Origin: Arsenicicoccus cauae
GTDB lineage: Bacteria > Actinomycetota > Actinomycetes > Actinomycetales > Dermatophilaceae
DNA: 64,000 nt
Direction: 5' to 3'
NCBI RefSeq assembly: GCF_009707125.1
Contig: NZ_WLVL01000023.1
Span: 62,001-126,000 of the forward strand
Shown here in pieces: positions 17,036 through 25,744 of this stretch (the stretch's first letter is position 1; every line of letters starts with the position of its first letter). The notes under the pieces were generated by a model. That model saw only the letters and a list, made by a program, of their open reading frames with translations. It made no database searches and was not told the DNA's origin. The position numbers were made by a program, and so were the translations under genes.

Positions 17036-18304
17036 TCAGCGCGGCTCAGGGGTGAGTGCGTGGATCCGGGCGGCGACGTCGGTCTCGACGGTCCAGGTGC
17101 GGGTGCCCACGTCATGCCACGTGCTCGGTGCGCTGCCGTCGCGGGGGTAGACCTCGACCACCTCGCCGTCGATCCACACGTCAACGCCGTCCCCGACCGG
17201 CCCGCCGAGCTCGGCCGTCAGACCCGTGAGCCGCCAGGTGCCGGGGCCGCCGGGCACGCGCACGAGGCCGGAGAGCTCTACCACGGCAGCGTCGCCGGCA
17301 GCGAGGGGTCGATCAGCGCCTGGGTCCATCAGTGTCCCCACCGCCGGATCCAGCCGGCTCCGGAGCTCGTCCCCCTCGACGCTCAGGCGGCGCGGGAAGG
17401 TCAGGCAGCCCGCGACGAGGTCGGCGACCTGCTCCTCCAGGTCCGCCGGGTCCGCGGGGATGCCGTCCTGGCGCACCCACCCCAGCAGCAGGGGCTCGGG
17501 CTCGTCCTGCAGGACCTGCGGCGCATAGAGCACGTCGCCCGCGTCCAGCGGACCGCCGGTGCGGGCGACGAAGGTCGGACGACCATCCCCATCGGTGGCG
17601 AGGTCGCCCACCAACCACACCGCCCGGTCGAGGATCGTCTCGTGCTGCAGGCTCAGCACCAGCGCCGTGCCGCCAGGGGTGTACACGAGCTGTGGGCACT
17701 CCCAGATGTCGGCCGGAGCGTGCTGTGCCGCGACGGGATCCGCGTGGGTGAGCCAGAGCCCGACGTAGCCCCAGGCGAGGATGTCGTCGCACGAGTAGAG
17801 CAGGACGGCGGGGGTGCTGTCATCGAGGCCCGCCCCCAGCAGCGCCCACCGACGCCCACCGTGGGTGAAGACGAAGGGGTCCCGCATGACCGACACCCGG
17901 TCCGCCGAGGGCGTGGTCGCCACGACGACCGGCTCGGACCACCGGTCCAGCTCGTCGTCGAGGGCCCACCGCAGGCAGACCGTGCTCGCGAAGGTCTCGT
18001 CGACCACCCCTGAGTACGCCACCGCGGGCCGGTCCAGCCCGGGCACGAACACCCCCGACCAGCAGCCGAAGCGGTCCGGGCCGTCCGGGGTCGGCCCGAA
18101 GGCCACCGGGTGCTCGGTCCAGCGGACGAGGTCCGGGCTGGACGCGTGACCCCAGTGGATGAGGTCGTGCACGGCGGCCTCTGGGTTGTGCTGGTAGAAC
18201 ACGTGCCACCGGTCGCCGTGGCGGGTCATCCCGTTGGGGTCGTTGAGCCAGCCGCGGCGCGGTCGGACGTGGTGGGTCGGGACGACGGGCGGCACCTGCG
18301 ACAT
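17036..18304 (-). CDS. Glycoside hydrolase family 32 (beta-fructofuranosidase/sucrose hydrolase)
   Basis: A 422-residue enzyme cleaving terminal fructose from sucrose or fructans. All three catalytic signatures are visible: WLNDPNG with Asp22 as nucleophile, RDPF (transition-state stabiliser) and WECPQ with the acid/base Glu. Other family blocks are YQHNPEAAVHDLIHWGHASS and FGCWSGVFVPG. No signal peptide is present, so it probably acts on imported sucrose, sucrose-phosphate or short fructo-oligosaccharides. The C-terminal GH32 beta-sandwich is short. The ribosome site before the ATG at 18304 is weak, and no nearby alternative looks better. It converges on the dehydrogenase gene, and a sugar link to the ROK regulator is an inference from proximity. 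Confidence 0.92.
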   Translation of the reverse strand: MSQVPPVVPTHHVRPRRGWLNDPNGMTRHGDRWHVFYQHNPEAAVHDLIHWGHASSPDLVRWTEHPVAFGPTPDGPDRFGCWSGVFVPGLDRPAVAYSGVVDETFASTVCLRWALDDELDRWSEPVVVATTPSADRVSVMRDPFVFTHGGRRWALLGAGLDDSTPAVLLYSCDDILAWGYVGLWLTHADPVAAQHAPADIWECPQLVYTPGGTALVLSLQHETILDRAVWLVGDLATDGDGRPTFVARTGGPLDAGDVLYAPQVLQDEPEPLLLGWVRQDGIPADPADLEEQVADLVAGCLTFPRRLSVEGDELRSRLDPAVGTLMDPGADRPLAAGDAAVVELSGLVRVPGGPGTWRLTGLTAELGGPVGDGVDVWIDGEVVEVYPRDGSAPSTWHDVGTRTWTVETDVAARIHALTPEPR

Positions 18305-18491
18305 GGGTCAAGGATGCCCGAGCCGGCCGCGACGGGCCTGCGGGCGTCTCGTCCAACGAGCTCCGGGCTGCGTGGCTCTGCTACCGACGCGTAGCCTGCT
18401 CCACACGTCGCAGCGACGCGGCGGACGGCGACCCCGCGACGGGGCGGGCGCGCCATACGGCCGGGGGTGCGACCCCAGGGAGAGGTGCCGC

Positions 18492-20267
18492 GTGGAGCAG
18501 GTGACCGACGAGCTGCCGACCGACGAGCTGCGGACGGATGAGCTGCGGACGGACGAGCTGCGGACGCACGAGCTGCGGACGGACGTCGACGTGCTGGTGG
18601 TGGGGTCCGGCTTCGGGGGCTCGGTGGCGGCCCTCCGGCTCGCCGAGAAGGGTTACCGCGTCGAGGTGCTCGAGGCCGGCCGCAGGTTCGCCGACGAGGA
18701 CTTCGCCAAGACCAGCTGGGACGTGCGGAGGTTCCTGTGGGCGCCGCGGCTCGGGTGCTTCGGGGTGCAGCGCATCCACCGGCTGCCCGACGTGCTCGTC
18801 CTCGCGGGCGCGGGCGTCGGCGGGGGATCGCTCAACTACGCGTGCACGCTCTACCGCCCGCACGGCCCGTTCTACGCCGACCGGCAGTGGGCGCACATCA
18901 CCGACTGGGAGAGCGAGCTCGCGCCGCACTACGACGAGGCCACGCGGATGCTCGGGGTCGTCACCAACCCCTGCGACGGGCCCGTGGAGCGGCTGATGCT
19001 CGACGTCGCGCGCGAGCTGGGCGTGCAGGACAGCTACCGCAGGACGCCGGTCGGGATCTACTTCGGACGGCCGGGCGAGACGGTCCCCGACCCCTACTTC
19101 GGCGGGGAGGGGCCGGCGCGCACGGGCTGCACCGAGTGCGGCAACTGCATGGTCGGGTGTCGCGTCGGCGCCAAGAACACCCTGGTCAAGAACTACCTTG
19201 CGCTCGCCGAGCGGCTCGGCACGCTCGTGCGCGAGCGCCGGACCGTGACGCGGGTCCGGCCCATCGACCCGTCCCGCCCCGAGCGCGGCTACCGGGTCGA
19301 GCACGAGCGCACCGGCGCCTGGGTGGGCCGCGACCGTCGCGAGACGACGGCGACGTATGTCGTGCTGGCGGCCGGCGCCTTCGGGACGAGCCGCCTGCTC
19401 CACCGGCTGCGGCACACCGGCGACCTGCCGCGGCTGTCACCGGCCCTCGGTCGGCTCACGCGCACCAACTCCGAGATGATCGGCGGGGCCGGCACCCGTC
19501 GCGTCCCGCCCGGCGTGGACCTGACCCGGGGCGTCGCCATCACCTCGTCCTTCCACCCGGACCAGGACACGCACGTCGAGAACTGCCGCTACGGCGTCGG
19601 GTCCAACCTCATGGGTGGGCTGACCGCGCTGCTCGTGCCCGGGGGCGGCCGGGTGCCGAGGGTCGTGCGCTACCTCGGCGAGGTGGCCCGTGACCCGCTC
19701 GGCGCGGCCCGGTCGCTGTGGCTGCGGCGCTGGAGCGAGCGCACCGTCATCGGCCTGGTCATGCAGAGTTGCGACAACTCGCTGACGACCAGCTATCGCC
19801 GGGGCCTGCTCGGAGGCCACTCCATGACCAGCCGGCAGGGCCACGGCGAGCCCAACCCCACGTGGATCCCCGTGGGGCACACGGCGTTGCGCACCATGGC
19901 CCGTCACCTCCAGGCGCTCACCGGCGTGCCGGCGGACGCGCGCGGCAGCGTCGGGGAGGTCGTCGACATGCCGATGACGGCGCACTACCTCGGCGGCGCG
20001 GTCATCTCGGACGACCCGGCGACCGGCGTCGTCGACCCCTACCAGCGGGTGTGGGGATACCCCGGCATCTCGGTGCTGGACGGCGCCGCCGTCAGCGCCA
20101 ACCTCGGCGTCAACCCGTCGCTGACGATCACCGCCCAGGCCGAGCGGGCGTGCGCGCTGTGGCCGCGGCGCGGGGAGCAGGACCGGCGGCCGGCGCAGGG
20201 GGAGCCCTACCGACGTCTCGCCTCATGGGAGGGCCTGGGCTCCGACGCCGGGTCTGTGGCAGGCTGA
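18492..20267 (+). CDS. choD: GMC oxidoreductase, ChoD (Rv3409c)-like
   Basis: A 591-residue FAD flavoprotein. The dinucleotide fold is VLVVGSGFGGSVAALRLAEK (about residue 34); the interior has GAGVGGGSLNYACTLYRPHG and TGCTECGNCMVGCRVGAKNT, a cysteine cluster also found in Mycobacterium Rv3409c, and the C-terminus has SANLGVNPSLTITAQAERA and RPAQGEPYRRLA, both close to that protein from memory. Rv3409c was named cholesterol oxidase but the true substrate is disputed. The GTG at 18492 has GGGAGAGG upstream. The first 30 residues are five near-identical TDELR units, absent from typical relatives. It is followed by metA after 158 bases. Confidence 0.88.
   Translation: MEQVTDELPTDELRTDELRTDELRTHELRTDVDVLVVGSGFGGSVAALRLAEKGYRVEVLEAGRRFADEDFAKTSWDVRRFLWAPRLGCFGVQRIHRLPDVLVLAGAGVGGGSLNYACTLYRPHGPFYADRQWAHITDWESELAPHYDEATRMLGVVTNPCDGPVERLMLDVARELGVQDSYRRTPVGIYFGRPGETVPDPYFGGEGPARTGCTECGNCMVGCRVGAKNTLVKNYLALAERLGTLVRERRTVTRVRPIDPSRPERGYRVEHERTGAWVGRDRRETTATYVVLAAGAFGTSRLLHRLRHTGDLPRLSPALGRLTRTNSEMIGGAGTRRVPPGVDLTRGVAITSSFHPDQDTHVENCRYGVGSNLMGGLTALLVPGGGRVPRVVRYLGEVARDPLGAARSLWLRRWSERTVIGLVMQSCDNSLTTSYRRGLLGGHSMTSRQGHGEPNPTWIPVGHTALRTMARHLQALTGVPADARGSVGEVVDMPMTAHYLGGAVISDDPATGVVDPYQRVWGYPGISVLDGAAVSANLGVNPSLTITAQAERACALWPRRGEQDRRPAQGEPYRRLASWEGLGSDAGSVAG
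18503..18577 (+). repeat. Five tandem 15-bp units at the start of the ChoD-like gene
   Basis: Units at 18503, 18518, 18533, 18548 and 18563 all follow GAC-SRA-YGAGCTGC-S and encode T-D/H-E-L-P/R. Because 15 is a multiple of three, copy-number change would keep the frame. Confidence 0.9.
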
Positions 20268-20294
20268 CAGCGGGTCCAGAGCAGCGACCGATCA

Positions 20295-20343
20295 CCTCGA
20301 GGAGGTCGCTCGGCACCCGGTTCCGCGCCGGTGCCTCTCGAGG
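20295..20343 (+). promoter_or_regulatory. Structured mRNA leader upstream of metA, identity unknown
   Basis: An outer stem (CCTCGAG 20295-20301 / CTCGAGG 20337-20343) encloses an inner stem (GGCACCCGG 20312-20320 / CCGGTGCC 20328-20335, one bulged C). Methionine genes are often riboswitch-controlled, but I could not align this with the SAM-I, SAM-IV or SAH consensus: no clear GGCAACC core is present. Confidence 0.45.
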
Positions 20344-20425
20344 GCAGACCCGGCCGCGCGGCCACCGTCGACGCGGTCACGCGGGCCTCGGTCGAGGTCC
20401 AGCCCGATCGAGGAGGTCGATCCCG

Positions 20426-21376
20426 TTGCCGGTCAACGTCCCTCGCGCCCTGCCGGCGCGCCGCACGCTCGAGTCCGAGAACGTCTTCGTCATGTCGAGC
20501 GAGCGCGCCGGGCACCAGGACATCCGCCCGCTGCGCATCGCCATCGTCAACCTCATGCCGACCAAGATCGTCACCGAGACCCAGCTGCTGCGGCTGCTCG
20601 CCAACTCCCCGCTGCAGGTCGAGATCACCCTCGTGCGGATGTGCTCGCACGAGTCCCGCAACACCTCCACCGAGCACCTGGACACCTTCTACCGCACCTT
20701 CGAGCAGATCCGGGACGAGCGCTTCGACGGCCTGGTGATCACGGGGGCGCCGGTCGAGAAGCTGCCCTTCGAGGCGGTGGACTACTGGGACGAGCTGTGC
20801 GCGATCCTCGACTGGAGCGCCGACCACGTCTACTCGACCATGCACGTGTGCTGGGGCGCGCAGGCCGGGCTCTACCGGCACTACGACATCGGCAAGGTCG
20901 AGCTGCCGGACAAGATGTTCGGCGTCTTCGAGCACCGGGTGCTCGACCCTCGCGCCCGCATCGTCAGCGGCTACGACGAGACCTTCACCGCGCCGCACTC
21001 CCGGCATACGGGCACGCCCCTGGAGGAGGTGCAGGCGCATCCCCAGCTGCAGGTGCTCGCCACCTCCGAGACCGCCGGCCTCTACCTCGCGCAGTCCCGC
21101 GACGGGCGGCAGCTCTTCGTCACCGGCCACCCGGAGTACGAGGCGGACACGCTCGCGCTGGAGTACCACCGCGACGCGTCCAAGGGCCTGCCGATCGAGG
21201 TGCCGGTGGGCTACTTCCCGGACGACGACCCGACGCAGCCACCGCGAGTCACCTGGCGCAGCCACGCGTTCCTGCTCTACGCCAACTGGCTCAACTACTA
21301 CGTCTACCAGCGCACGCCGTACGACCTGGCCGAGATGCAGCGCGCGGCCAGGCGGGCGGACTCGTACGTCATCTGA
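20426..21376 (+). CDS. metA: Homoserine O-succinyltransferase/O-acetyltransferase, MetA family
   Basis: Commits homoserine to methionine synthesis by acylating its hydroxyl from an acyl-CoA. The 316-residue protein opens PVNVPRALPARRTLESENVF, the family's conserved start, so the TTG at 20426 (AGGAGGT eight bases upstream) is the initiator. Core blocks are IRPLRIAIVNLMPTKIVTET, ITGAPVEKLPFEAVDYW and the catalytic YSTMHVCWGAQAGLYRHYDI with the nucleophilic Cys in HVCWG; the catalytic His and Glu lie in FVTGHPEYEADTL. Many MetA enzymes of Gram-positive origin use acetyl-CoA, so the acyl donor is not settled. The nested leader hairpin may regulate it. Confidence 0.97.
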   Translation: MPVNVPRALPARRTLESENVFVMSSERAGHQDIRPLRIAIVNLMPTKIVTETQLLRLLANSPLQVEITLVRMCSHESRNTSTEHLDTFYRTFEQIRDERFDGLVITGAPVEKLPFEAVDYWDELCAILDWSADHVYSTMHVCWGAQAGLYRHYDIGKVELPDKMFGVFEHRVLDPRARIVSGYDETFTAPHSRHTGTPLEEVQAHPQLQVLATSETAGLYLAQSRDGRQLFVTGHPEYEADTLALEYHRDASKGLPIEVPVGYFPDDDPTQPPRVTWRSHAFLLYANWLNYYVYQRTPYDLAEMQRAARRADSYVI

Positions 21377-21591
21377 GCGGGCGTCATCGCAGCGGGCTGG
21401 CGCCCAGCCGATCGGCGTCCGCGTGGACCAGCGGGTATGCCGGAGCGCCGGCGTGCACGTGGGTCACCGCGCTCGCCGCGGCCGCCGCGCCCGGGCGCTC
21501 GCTGACCGGCCACCCAGCAGCAGCGCCTCGTGGTCGACGACGGCAGGTGTCGCGGGTCGTCAACCCGCCGAGAGCCTGCGAGGCTAGGAGC

Positions 21592-22545
21592 ATGCGACTG
21601 GGGAGGGTGCAGGACCACACGGCACGGCTGCGGACCCGGGTGGCGCTGGGGCTGCGCGAGCGTATCGCCGGCACGGACGCCGACCGCCGGGCCGACCAGA
21701 TCTGGGGCGCGGTGGGGGAGCGGTGGTTCGGGCCGGACGACGCCATCTGGCAGGTCCACGCCGACACCAGCATGTTCAGCGGCGGCCTGCGAGCCCTGCT
21801 GCTGCAGTCCCTGCACCCGCTGGCGATGGCCGGCGTGGCGGACCACAGCGGCTACAAGGGCGACCCGTGGGGCAGGCTGCAGCGCACCAGCCACTACATC
21901 GCCATCACGACCTACGGCACGGTGCGGCACGCGGAGGCGACCATCGAGGCGATCCGGCACCTGCACGGACGGGTGGTCGGGAGCACCCCGGGCGGCCGCC
22001 CGTATGCCGCGAACGACCCGCACCTGCTGCGGTGGGTGCACGTCGCCGAGGCCGAGAGCTTCCTCGCCACCTACCAGGCCTTCGGCGCGAGCCGACTGAC
22101 CCCGGCCCGGCTTGACGAGTACGTCGCTCAGTCGGCGCACGTGTCCTCGCGGCTCGGGGTGCCGCTCGCGGACCTGCCGCAGACCTACGCCGAGCTGCTG
22201 CAGGCCGTCGAGTCCTACCGCGGCGAGCTGGTGACGACGGCTGCCGCGACGGAGGCCGCGCGGTTCCTGCTGCTGACGCCACCGATCGACCCGGCCGCCC
22301 GGCTCGGCTACTGGACCCTCGCGGTGGGCGCGATCGCGACCCTGCCGCCCTGGGCGCGGCAGATGCTGGGGCTGTCCGTCCTGCCCGACCCCGTGACCGG
22401 GGTGCTCGACCGGGTGGTGGGGCTCCCGCTCGGGCGCGCCTCCACGGCGACCACCCGGTGGGTGATGTCCGACCCGGCGGTGGCCAACGAGTCACGCTCG
22501 CGCGCGGCGCTCGCCGCGGGCGGGGAGGGTGACCAGCGCCGTTGA
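21592..22545 (+). CDS. DUF2236 / MpaB-like oxygenase-domain protein
   Basis: A 317-residue protein of the family that includes latex-clearing protein and the ER oxygenase MpaB, whose haem-type active sites oxidise diverse substrates. Family blocks are HADTSMFSGGLRALLLQSLH, HPLAMAGVADHSGYKGDPWG, RTSHYIAITTYGT and LLRWVHVAEAESFLATYQAF; the conserved histidines in LHPLAM, VADHSG and WVHVAE are present. The ATG at 21592 is preceded by GAGGCTAGGAG. No signal peptide or membrane helix is obvious, so it is probably cytoplasmic. It follows metA by 215 bases with no evident functional link, and a terminator follows. The substrate is unknown. Confidence 0.85.
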   Translation: MRLGRVQDHTARLRTRVALGLRERIAGTDADRRADQIWGAVGERWFGPDDAIWQVHADTSMFSGGLRALLLQSLHPLAMAGVADHSGYKGDPWGRLQRTSHYIAITTYGTVRHAEATIEAIRHLHGRVVGSTPGGRPYAANDPHLLRWVHVAEAESFLATYQAFGASRLTPARLDEYVAQSAHVSSRLGVPLADLPQTYAELLQAVESYRGELVTTAAATEAARFLLLTPPIDPAARLGYWTLAVGAIATLPPWARQMLGLSVLPDPVTGVLDRVVGLPLGRASTATTRWVMSDPAVANESRSRAALAAGGEGDQRR

Positions 22546-22552
22546 GCGTGTC

Positions 22553-22577
22553 GGCCCCTCCGTGCTGCTGAGGGGCC
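22553..22577 (+). terminator. Intrinsic terminator after the DUF2236 gene
   Basis: GGCCCCTC and GAGGGGCC form a perfect 8-bp stem with a 9-base loop, 7 bases past the stop codon. Confidence 0.7.
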
Positions 22578-22793
22578 TCGCCGGGGTGGCGCGCGGGTGG
22601 TCGCCAGGGTGGACCTCGGGTGCACGGTGAGGTGTCCCCCAGGCGCGAAATCCCGCGTGGCGCAGGTCCACCCCTCTGGCGCTTGCCCCGCGGGCGGGTG
22701 ACGGGCAGGGTCGGGCGATCCCGCCCTTTTCGGACGGGCCCCACCCCATCCCCGCCCCATCCCCACCCCATCCCATCCCTGCAGGAGCTCATC

Positions 22794-23310
22794 GTGATCA
22801 CACAACGACGTGTCCTGGCCGCCGCTCTCGGTGCCTCGACGGTCCTCGCCGGCTTGGCCGCGGCGACCCCCGCCTCCGCAGACCAGGACGGACCCGCTCG
22901 CTCGGTCCTGGTGCTCGCCCGGTCCGGCGCCGCGGACGGTGCCGTCCGTGACGCCATCACCCGCGCCGGCGGCAGCGTCACCGCCGTCGACTCCGCCATC
23001 GGTCTCTACACCGTCACCACCACCACGTCCCGCTTCACCGGCGACGTGCGCGGCGCGGACGCGGTCGAGACCGCCGCCGCCGACCGCGTGGTGGGCTTCA
23101 GCCGCAAGCCGGCCAAGGCGTCCGCGTCCGACATCGAGCGGTTGAAGGCCGAGCGCGCCCAGGCCCGTGGCAAGAAGGCCCCGGCCCCGAGCGTCGACAC
23201 CAACGGCGAGCCGCTCGCACCCCTGCAGTGGAACATGCGGATGATCCGCACCGCAGAGGCCCACCGCATCGCCATGGGCCGCGGGGTCCGGGTGGTCGTG
23301 ATCGACACCC
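22794..23310 (+). pseudogene. Subtilisin-like (S8) secreted protease, 5' fragment
   Basis: The GTG at 22794 follows GCAGGAG at a 7-base spacing. The protein has a signal peptide (RRVLAAALGASTVLAGLAAA, then TPASA), an inhibitor I9-type prodomain (SVLVLARSGAADGAVRDAIT; FTGDVRGADAVETAAADRVV), a basic linker, then the start of the catalytic domain: PLQWNMRMIRTAEAHRIAMG and GVRVVVID. The final Asp should be the first catalytic triad residue, and exactly there the protein text ends and unrelated DNA begins. The catalytic His and Ser regions are missing. A matching C-terminal end lies 4.5 kb away on the same strand. Confidence 0.85.
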
Positions 23311-23815
23311 CCAGATCGCGCAGCTCGCCCAGGACGTGGAGAAGGCCGGCATCGGCCGCCGTCCACGCCACGACTGCGTCGTCTGCTACCAGTCGACCCC
23401 ACTGGGCCAGGGGCAGCACGTGCTTGTTGCGCTCGGGGTGAAGGGGCACCGAGATGGCCGCCTCCGGGCCCACAGGATCGCCGAGGATCTCCCGCAGCCG
23501 TGGCAATGTGAGCTCCTCGACGGCCACGAGGCCGCGGGTGACGAGCTGCGGGCGCAGGCGGAGCGAGACGGTGGTGTACGACCACAGGCATGCGGGGCAC
23601 ACGCCGCCGTCCTGGCGGATCCACCCGTCGAAGGACGCGAACTTCTTCGTCAACGCGGTACGGACCGGCTGGACCTTCCCGAAGCGCCCGCAACACGCGC
23701 AGGAGCCTTCCTCGGCGAGGCCGGGTGGTGCCGGTGACCCGTAGCCGATCCAGGCCGCGTGGACGACGTCGAGCGCCTGAGCCGGCGCCGACAGCGATGA
23801 TGCAGCATCGGGCAC
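23311..23815 (-). pseudogene. Truncated zinc-ribbon protein, distantly Csf1-like
   Basis: The GTG at 23815 has GGAG seven bases upstream. The readable 168 residues include AWIGYGSPAPPGLAEEGSCA, a first CACC pair, FASFDGWIRQDGGVCPACLW (second CPAC pair, about 45 residues later), YTTVSLRLRPQLVTRGLVAV and PLHPERNKHVLPLAQWGRLV. Two CxxC pairs flanking a short W-rich loop, followed by a K/N-K-H segment, recall Csf1 of type IV CRISPR systems, but this is a pattern judgement from memory and no other cas gene or repeat array is present. The coding text runs straight into the broken protease gene at about 23310, so its C-terminus has been lost. Family identity is uncertain. Confidence 0.4.
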
Positions 23816-23919
23816 GAGGTGTCTCCGTGAGAGGGGACGATTGGGGAGGGCCAGGGTACGCCGACGGCGCCACCTTCCACCTGGAGAGCAGCGCCGTCGA
23901 GAGCGAGGTCGGCGGGAGA

Positions 23920-23951
23920 GAACCCGTGCGCGGATTCCCGCGCACGGGTTC
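23920..23951. other. 14-bp perfect hairpin upstream of the zinc-ribbon gene
   Basis: GAACCCGTGCGCGG and CCGCGCACGGGTTC are exact inverted repeats around a 4-base loop (ATTC). It may be a terminator for the minus-strand operon that ends at 24040. Only one copy is seen, so it is not part of a CRISPR array. Confidence 0.6.
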
Positions 23952-24039
23952 TTCGCCCCGGTCCCTGCCCCGACCGCGTTTGGCAAAACCGACAGGAAAT
24001 GACCGGTGAGATGCGCTCGATCGGCCTCATCAGCCTGCG

Positions 24040-24804
24040 TTAATTCATGAGGGTCGCACGGCAGGTGTGGCTACTAGGGCAGGCTGTTGGTGATGGCCAG
24101 GTGAGGGGGCTGAATTGACCTGACGTAACGAGGCGGCGAGGGGCTGCGATCGCGAACACAACGGATCCCTCCCGCCAGGTCAATGCTGCGTATTGGGGGA
24201 AATGTGCGTAGCTGTGGTGGGCGACGTCGCCGTCCCTGCTGACGATCGACGATTCAAATAATTCCGTATTAATGGTGAAGCCTGTACGGATAGCCTTGCT
24301 GAGGGCTTCCGCGGCTGTCCAGGTGCGAATCGGTGTTAAATCGTGCAGCCCGATCGCGTGGGCAGGGGTTTGGAACGTGCGAGAGGCAATGCTGAGGGTT
24401 CTTTCAGAAATCATCTCGACATCGAGGCCGAGGGGAGTCGCGCAGTCGTGCACCAGCGCTGCTACGCAGGGTCCGGCGTGAGCAAGGCTGACGGCCCACG
24501 GGCCTGCCTCGCGTAGAACGGGTTGGCCGAATTCTCCTCTGTCGACCCACGGCTGGTCATGATGACTATTAGCCATGCTCGCAGAGTGCGTAGGCAGGGT
24601 GTCCTGCGTGGCACACTCCAGGGCTCGCCGAGCCGTGGAGCGGCCTCGTAGGTACTCTGCCCGCCGCGCGGACGACCACCCATCGCAGGCGGAGGACTCT
24701 TGCGGGTGGGAGCGAGGAGCGCCCGAGGTCGGGTGGCACCGATCGCCCTGACAGCCGGAGCATTCGACTGCCAGTGCAACGGCGCCATCCCTTGCTGTGT
24801 ACAT
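24040..24804 (-). CDS. 4'-phosphopantetheinyl transferase superfamily protein
   Basis: Activates carrier proteins of fatty-acid, polyketide or peptide synthases by attaching phosphopantetheine from CoA. Motifs in the 254-residue product are SSARRAEYLRGRSTARRALE (the (K)RxxExxxGRxxA-type CoA loop), GPWAVSLAHAGPCVAALVHD (SxxH-like block), LGLDVEMI (Mg-binding Asp/Glu) and the WxxKEA-like WTAAEALSKAI. The first 35 residues, including several cysteines, are unusual, and the true start could be further in. It is last in a minus-strand operon with SDR, GMC and P450 genes, beginning 25 bases after the SDR stop. Local GC is visibly lower than in the flanks, indicating transfer. No carrier protein is nearby, so its partner was lost or lies elsewhere. 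Confidence 0.8.
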   Translation of the reverse strand: MYTARDGAVALAVECSGCQGDRCHPTSGAPRSHPQESSACDGWSSARRAEYLRGRSTARRALECATQDTLPTHSASMANSHHDQPWVDRGEFGQPVLREAGPWAVSLAHAGPCVAALVHDCATPLGLDVEMISERTLSIASRTFQTPAHAIGLHDLTPIRTWTAAEALSKAIRTGFTINTELFESSIVSRDGDVAHHSYAHFPQYAALTWREGSVVFAIAAPRRLVTSGQFSPLTWPSPTACPSSHTCRATLMN

Positions 24805-24829
24805 CAATGCCGTGGTAGTGCTCCTTTTT

Positions 24830-25744
24830 TCAGAGGCGCGGATCCATGTAAGGGTCAGTCAGTTGGGTGCAGTAGTCCCATAGCAGCTGCGCATTGGCAA
24901 CATCGTAGGACAGTGGCGAGCTGGGGCGAGGGGACCTGCGGGTCACGTAGGTACCTCCGAATTGGAGGGCGGCCGGATCGGTGGCGAGCCAGGAAAGGTT
25001 GCGGGACGACTCTTCGACGGTATTCGCTTCTGGGAACTTGGCGATTGCGCCGGCGATTCCGGTGTATATCGAGCGCACAAGCGGCGGGTAATCGCGCGCC
25101 AGTCCCGTGGCGGGCATGAGACCGGGATCGAAGGCGAAGGATCGGATCCCATGGGACTTGTCGCGGCGGTCGATCTCGTAGGCCATGTAAATCGAGCACA
25201 ACTTGCTCGTCGAGTAGCGCACGCGCCCCGCCTGCGAACTCGTGGATGCATCGCTCGGGGGAAAGAACAACAGTGCTGGGTCGTTCCACTGGGCCGCAGG
25301 GAAGCCCCAAGCGCGTGGTCCTCCTCGATGGGTCTCAGACCCTAGCGTGATGACGCGGGCGCCGGTGGGCAGTTTGTCCCGCAACTGTCGGTAGAGTAGG
25401 AAGTGGCCGAGGACGTTGGTGGCCATGGTGAGCTCGAGCCCATCCACGGAGTGCTCGATGCCCCTGACGACCTGCAGTCCGGCGTTCATGACAATGCTGT
25501 CGAAGGTGTCCGCCTCCTTAGCCAGCGTGCGCGCGGCATGCGCTACTGATGCGAGGTCTGCCAGATCGCACTGGATCGCACGGACTTGGCCAGCAGGGTG
25601 GGAGGCCGCGGCGATCGACTGTTTGAGTGCGTCAGCCTTGTCCATGTTCCGGGCCAGAACAGTGACGTCGTGGCCGGCGGATGCGAGGACGTGGGCGGTA
25701 TTCCACCCGAGTCCCGACGTTGCGCCGGTGAGTAGGACCTTCAT
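24830..25744 (-). CDS. Short-chain dehydrogenase/reductase
   Basis: A 304-residue NAD(P)-dependent oxidoreductase with the Rossmann motif TGATSGLG at residues 6-13, cofactor-specificity region VLARNMDKADAL, structural motif MNAG and catalytic YSTSK, preceded by the conserved Ser-containing strand RVITLGSETH. The extended length and the segment between the active site and C-terminus resemble the protochlorophyllide-reductase/retinol-dehydrogenase-like branch. The ATG overlaps the GMC stop (ATGA), so the two are translationally coupled and probably act on the same metabolite. It belongs to the lower-GC segment. Confidence 0.9.
   Translation of the reverse strand: MKVLLTGATSGLGWNTAHVLASAGHDVTVLARNMDKADALKQSIAAASHPAGQVRAIQCDLADLASVAHAARTLAKEADTFDSIVMNAGLQVVRGIEHSVDGLELTMATNVLGHFLLYRQLRDKLPTGARVITLGSETHRGGPRAWGFPAAQWNDPALLFFPPSDASTSSQAGRVRYSTSKLCSIYMAYEIDRRDKSHGIRSFAFDPGLMPATGLARDYPPLVRSIYTGIAGAIAKFPEANTVEESSRNLSWLATDPAALQFGGTYVTRRSPRPSSPLSYDVANAQLLWDYCTQLTDPYMDPRL

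Noticed and set aside
20268-20425. SAM or SAH riboswitch before metA
   Set aside because: Stems are present but the conserved loop sequences of those classes could not be matched, so only an unidentified leader is reported.
21384-21560. Minus-strand tail SAVTHVHAGAPAYPLVHADA as a gene end
   Set aside because: It looks protein-like at its end but has no recognisable upstream part or start, so it was not annotated.
23920-23951. CRISPR repeat next to the Csf1-like fragment
   Set aside because: The hairpin occurs once; no second copy or spacer spacing is present.
23516-23986. Extended N-terminus of the zinc-ribbon gene up to 23986
   Set aside because: The added residues are Arg-rich and low in information, and the GTG at 23815 has a proper ribosome site.
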